Shown in pieces: positions 60,503 through 64,000 of a stretch of 64,000 bases of DNA. Source of the DNA: Solirubrobacter sp963837485 (lineage in GTDB: Bacteria > Actinomycetota > Thermoleophilia > Solirubrobacterales > Solirubrobacteraceae); contig CAWINP010000016.1 of assembly GCA_963837485.1 (NCBI GenBank), positions 1 to 64,000 on the forward strand, given 5' to 3'. The position numbers were made by a program, and so were the translations under genes. The notes beneath the pieces were generated by a model. That model was not told the DNA's origin. It worked only from the letters and a program-made list of their open reading frames with translations, and did not search any database. Each line of letters starts with the position of its first letter. The stretch's first letter is position 1.

Positions 60503-60561
60503 TTGGGTGCGGTGCGTCACATTACCGGTGTAGAAATTTATATATGGGTAACACTGGCGGC
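60503..60561 (+). promoter_or_regulatory. probable promoter/start region of the acyl-CoA oxidase-like gene
   Basis: After the repeat, an AT-rich patch (GTAGAAATTTATATG, 60530-60546) precedes the coding region. TATATG could be a -10 or a leaderless start; the in-frame ATG at 60544 is at this point and another is at 60562 after GGCGGC. The latter is used here. Confidence 0.4.
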
Positions 60562-62535
60562 ATGAGCACGAACACCCTGCGGGAGCTGCTCGACGGCGAC
60601 TACGCGGAGATCCGCGATCGCGTCCGCTGGTGGCTGTCGCAGCCCGGCAACGAACCCGTCGTCGACCTCTCGCTGGAGGAGCACCGCGCGAAGGTGCTCG
60701 CCTGGACCCAGGAGCTCAGCTCCGAGGGCGACACCGCCCGCGGCTTCCCCGCCGAGTACGGCGGCCAGGACAACGTCGGCGGCTCGGTCGCGAGCTTCGG
60801 CGCGCTCGCGTTCGGCGACCTCAGCCTGCTCGTCAAGTGCGGCGTCCAGTTCGGGCTGTTCGCGGGCGCGATCCTGCACCTCGGCACCGAGCGCCACCAC
60901 TCGCGCTACCTGCGCGCGGCGACCTCGATGGAGCTGCCCGGCTGCTTCGCGATGACCGAGACCGGCCACGGGTCCAACGTCCAGGCGCTCGGGACGACCG
61001 CGACCTACGACGCCGATACCGAGGAGCTCGTGGTCCACACGCCCGACGAGGACGCGCGCAAGGACTACATCGGCAACGCCGCGCGCGACGGGCGCATGGC
61101 CGTCGTGTTCGCGCAGCTGGTCGCGGGGTGCCGTCAGGGAAGCCCGCAGTGCGCCGGAGAGCCCGGTGCCGGCAGGAGCCGCGGCGTGCACGCGCTGCTG
61201 GTTCCGCTGCGCGACTCCGACGGCGATCCGCTGCCCGGCGTCCGGATCGAGGACTGCGGCCCCAAGCTCGGGCTCGACGGCGTCGACAACGGGCGGATCT
61301 GGTTCGACCACGTGCGCGTCCCGCGCGAGAACCTCCTGAACCGCTACGCCGAAGTGGCGCCCGACGGGACCTACACGAGCCCGATCGAGAACGCCACCAA
61401 GCGCTTCTTCACGATGCTCGGCACGCTGATCCAAGGGCGCATCAGCGTCTCGGGCGCATCGATCTCGGCGACCAAGGTCGCGCTGACGATCGCAATCCGG
61501 CGCGGCCTGGAGCGGCGTCAGTTCGGGCTGCCGGGCGAGGAAGAGGCGCTGCTGCTGGACTACCGCACGCACCAGCGCAAGCTCCTGATCCCGCTCGCCG
61601 CCACGTACGCGCTCTCGTTCGCCCAGGACCGGCTGATCGCCGAGCTGCACGCCGTCTTCAGCGACGATGCGGCGTCCGACCGCCAGCGGCGCGAGCTGGA
61701 GACGCTGGCCGCCGGCGTGAAGGCGATCGCGACGTGGCATGCCACTGAGACGATCCAGACGTGCCGCGAGGCCTGCGGCGGGGCCGGCTACCTGAAGGCG
61801 AGCCGCTTCGCGGCGCTGAAGGCCGACACCGACGTGTTCACGACGTTCGAGGGCGACAACACCGTCCTGCTGCAGCTCGCCGCGAAGAACCTGCTGACCG
61901 ACTACCGCGACGCGTTCGGTGAGCTGGATCCGCTCGGCACGGCGCAGTTCGTGGCCGGCCAGGCGCTGGGCATGCTGGCCGAGCGGATCGGGCTGCCGGG
62001 CCGCGACGAGGGCGGCGACCTGCTGGCCCGCAAGACGCAGCTCGAGCTGTTCAAGTGGCGCCACGAGCACGTCCTGGCCGGCGTCGCGCGGCGGCTGAAG
62101 AAGGGCATCGGCGACGGGCGCGACGCGTTCGACGTGCTGATCGACTGCCAGGATCACGTGCTGACGGCCGCGCGCTCGTGGGTCGACCTGGTGGTGCTGG
62201 AGTCGTTCGCCGCCGTCGCGGACCGCGATCCGCGGCTCGACAGGCTCTGCAGCCTCTACGCGCTGTCGCGGATCGAGGCCGAGCGCGGCTGGTACCAGGA
62301 GCACGGCAAGCTCACGGGCGCGCGCTCGAAGTCGGTCATCAAGACCGTGAACGCGCTGCTGGCCGAGATCCGCCCGCACGCCGGCGAGCTGGTCGACGCG
62401 TTCGGCGTCCCGGAGTCGTGCCTGGAAGGCGACACTCGCCTGGAGGCTCGCGTCGCTGGGAGTTCTCGCCCTGCGGGCTCGACCTCCCGCCGCCCGAAGG
62501 GATCGACGCATGCGCACGCGGCTGCCGCGCGCTGA
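60562..62535 (+). CDS. acyl-CoA oxidase/dehydrogenase-like flavoprotein
   Basis: The 657-residue product (start MSTNTLRELLDGDYAEIRDR) is longer than ordinary acyl-CoA dehydrogenases and matches the acyl-CoA oxidase-like class. Its motifs are GFPAEYGGQDNVGGSVASFG, FAMTETGHGSNVQALGTTAT, DCGPKLGLDGVDNGRIWFDH, and ERRQFGLPGEEEALLLDYRT. The helical C-terminus contains TIQTCREACGGAGYLKASRF, with a Glu nearby that is the usual catalytic base, and TDVFTTFEGDNTVLLQLAAK. It introduces the alpha-beta double bond into long-chain acyl-CoA. The stop overlaps the TetR gene by 26 bases, giving a fatty-acid operon with a thiolase. Confidence 0.92.
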   Translation: MSTNTLRELLDGDYAEIRDRVRWWLSQPGNEPVVDLSLEEHRAKVLAWTQELSSEGDTARGFPAEYGGQDNVGGSVASFGALAFGDLSLLVKCGVQFGLFAGAILHLGTERHHSRYLRAATSMELPGCFAMTETGHGSNVQALGTTATYDADTEELVVHTPDEDARKDYIGNAARDGRMAVVFAQLVAGCRQGSPQCAGEPGAGRSRGVHALLVPLRDSDGDPLPGVRIEDCGPKLGLDGVDNGRIWFDHVRVPRENLLNRYAEVAPDGTYTSPIENATKRFFTMLGTLIQGRISVSGASISATKVALTIAIRRGLERRQFGLPGEEEALLLDYRTHQRKLLIPLAATYALSFAQDRLIAELHAVFSDDAASDRQRRELETLAAGVKAIATWHATETIQTCREACGGAGYLKASRFAALKADTDVFTTFEGDNTVLLQLAAKNLLTDYRDAFGELDPLGTAQFVAGQALGMLAERIGLPGRDEGGDLLARKTQLELFKWRHEHVLAGVARRLKKGIGDGRDAFDVLIDCQDHVLTAARSWVDLVVLESFAAVADRDPRLDRLCSLYALSRIEAERGWYQEHGKLTGARSKSVIKTVNALLAEIRPHAGELVDAFGVPESCLEGDTRLEARVAGSSRPAGSTSRRPKGSTHAHAAAAR

Positions 62536-63055
62536 GCGCGAGCGGCAGATGCTCGAGACCGCGCACGCGCTGTTCGCCGCGCGCGGGTACGCCGAGGTGA
62601 CGATGGACGAGGTCGCCTCCGCCGTCGGCGTCACGAAGCCGCTGCTCTACAACTACTTCGGCAACAAGGAGCGCCTGTACGCGGCATGCATGGCTCCCGC
62701 GGCCGAGGCGCTCGCGGACGCGATCGTCGCGGCGGTGCGCGCCGCGCGCACGCCGGCCGAGGCGCTGAGCAGCGCGATCCACGCGTTCTTCGCGTTCCTG
62801 GACGCCGACCGCGAAGGCTGGCGGGTGCTGTTCGACGAGACGCTGCCCGAGCGCGTCGCCGCCTACCGCGAGCGCCTGGCCGGGCTGATCGTCGCCGAGC
62901 TGGGCGGCGAGCCTGCCGCCGAGCCGCTCACCGTGGCCGTGCTCGGCGCCGCCGAGGCGCTCGGGCGCTGGTGGCTGCGCACCGAGGCGATGCCGTCGGC
63001 GACGGCGGCCGACCTGCTGATCCGCACTCTCGAACCTGGACTGAGGACGTCATGA
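62510..63055 (+). CDS. TetR/AcrR-family regulator
   Basis: The 181-residue product has an N-terminal helix-turn-helix (RERQMLETAHALFAARGYAE, then TMDEVASAVGVTKPLLYNYF) and a ligand-binding C-terminal helical domain. It is placed within a fatty-acid operon, so acyl-CoA or a fatty acid is a plausible effector. Its start overlaps the oxidase gene by 26 bases and its stop overlaps the thiolase start (ATGA). Confidence 0.92.
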   Translation: MRTRLPRAERERQMLETAHALFAARGYAEVTMDEVASAVGVTKPLLYNYFGNKERLYAACMAPAAEALADAIVAAVRAARTPAEALSSAIHAFFAFLDADREGWRVLFDETLPERVAAYRERLAGLIVAELGGEPAAEPLTVAVLGAAEALGRWWLRTEAMPSATAADLLIRTLEPGLRTS

Positions 63056-64000
63056 ACACACGCCGGGTCGCCATCGTCGGCGGCAATCGGATCCCCTTCG
63101 CCCGCTCCAACGGCCCGTACGCGCACGCCAGCGACCTCGACATGCTGACCGCGACGCTCGACGGGCTGGTGACGCGCTTCGCACTGGAGGACCAGCGCGT
63201 GGACGAGGTCGTGGCCGGCGCGGTGCTCAAGCACGCGCGCGACCGCGATCTCACGCGCGAGGCCGTGCTCGGCTCGCGACTGGCGCCGGATACGCCCGCG
63301 TACGACATCCAGCGTGCGTGCGGGACGGGGCTGGAGACCGTGATCGCGGTCGCCAACAAGATCGCGCTCGGGCAGATCGACGCCGGGATCGCGGGCGGTG
63401 TCGACACCGCGTCCGACGCGCCGATCGGGGTCAACGAGGACCTGCGCCAGATCCTGCTCGACATCAACCGGGCGAAGTCGCTGCCCGCTCGCGCGCGTCA
63501 GCTGACGCGGCTGCGGCCCGGACAGCTCAAGCCCGAGATCCCCGCCAATCGCGAGCCGCGGACCGGCATGTCGATGGGCGAGCACGCCGCGCTGACGGCC
63601 TCGGAGTGGGGCGTGTCGCGCGAGGCGCAGGACGAGCTGGCGGCGGCGTCGCACGCGAAGCTGGCGGCCGCGTACGAGCGCGGCTTCTTCGATGACCTCA
63701 TGCAGCCCTACCTCGGCCTGGAGCGCGACCAGAACCTGCGCCCCGACTCGTCGGTGGAGAAGCTCGCGAAGCTCAAGCCGGTCTACGGCGACACGATGAC
63801 CGCGGGCAACTCGACGCCGCTCTCGGACGGCGCGTCGGCGGTGCTCCTGGCCAGCGAGGAGTGGGCGGCTGCGCGCGCCCTGCCGGTGCTCGCGTATCTG
63901 GTGGACGCCCAGACCGCGGCGGTCGACCACGTGCACAAGGGTGAAGGGCTGTTGATGGCACCGGTGAAGGCGATGCCGCGGCTGCTCTCGCGCGCGGGCC
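63052..64000 (+). CDS. acetyl-CoA acetyltransferase/thiolase, partial (continues past window end)
   Basis: The open frame from ATG 63052 has no stop before 64000. MNTRRVAIVGGNRIPFARSN begins like thiolases, and AYDIQRACGTGLETVIAVAN holds the catalytic cysteine that forms the acyl-enzyme. GMSMGEHAALTASEWGVSRE and TMTAGNSTPLSDGASAVLLA match the family. The visible part covers about 316 residues of a roughly 430-residue enzyme. The final His and Cys motifs lie outside the window. It cleaves 3-ketoacyl-CoA in beta-oxidation and forms an operon with the oxidase and TetR genes. Confidence 0.92.
   Translation, partial: MNTRRVAIVGGNRIPFARSNGPYAHASDLDMLTATLDGLVTRFALEDQRVDEVVAGAVLKHARDRDLTREAVLGSRLAPDTPAYDIQRACGTGLETVIAVANKIALGQIDAGIAGGVDTASDAPIGVNEDLRQILLDINRAKSLPARARQLTRLRPGQLKPEIPANREPRTGMSMGEHAALTASEWGVSREAQDELAAASHAKLAAAYERGFFDDLMQPYLGLERDQNLRPDSSVEKLAKLKPVYGDTMTAGNSTPLSDGASAVLLASEEWAAARALPVLAYLVDAQTAAVDHVHKGEGLLMAPVKAMPRLLSRAG

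Overview
The window is very GC-rich (roughly 70%) and has actinobacterial-style gene packing with many ATGA and TGATG start/stop overlaps. Gene content points to the Actinomycetota, most likely class Thermoleophilia (Solirubrobacter/Conexibacter-like): class II ribonucleotide reductase, many short-stalked secreted proteins with Thr/Pro repeats, a collagen-like membrane protein, and NarL/DtxR/LysR regulators. The taxonomic placement is inference; no marker gene was compared.

Layout. 1-7.1 kb: a badly frameshifted BTAD-AAA ATPase regulator, then three secreted proteins. 7.2-9.7 kb: a decayed integrative element at a tRNA-Thr, with two broken tyrosine recombinases and a 3' tRNA fragment. 9.8-18 kb: secreted and cell-envelope proteins (collagen-like, SdrD-like, L,D-transpeptidase, Thr/Pro-rich operon) and a cation transporter. 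18-22 kb: a response regulator paired with a REC-PAS-GGDEF-EAL protein, then a coiled-coil membrane protein and a PHP phosphoesterase.

22-39.8 kb is the most coherent block and looks like a C1 (formate/formamide) island. It holds an NAD-type formate dehydrogenase (FDH) with catalytic cysteine and its divergent LysR gene, a second FDH (alpha, FeS, NrfD) whose alpha subunit reads through an in-frame UGA as selenocysteine, FdhD, an unusual KaiC-like/XRE/cupin regulator, a urea-type channel, formamidase and FmdB, then two CrcB fluoride-channel subunits and a triple DUF190 protein. Formamidase would release formate plus ammonia and the two dehydrogenases would oxidise the formate.

39.8-46 kb: housekeeping genes (DNA polymerase III delta', GalE, class II ribonucleotide reductase). 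46-53 kb: small accessory genes, an MFS exporter, a methyltransferase-like membrane protein, a cupin, a trypsin-like protease and a barrel protein. 53-58.6 kb: a NarL-type two-component pair and a multicopper oxidase-ZIP-DtxR metal operon. 58.7-64 kb: a subtilase and a fatty-acid block (acyl-CoA oxidase-like, TetR, thiolase running off the end).

Two copies of a 162-164 bp repeat with terminal inverted repeats and TA flanks (27.27 and 60.34 kb, opposite orientations) look like a MITE. Four genes carry one or more apparent single-base frameshifts; sequence alone cannot separate real decay from assembly error.
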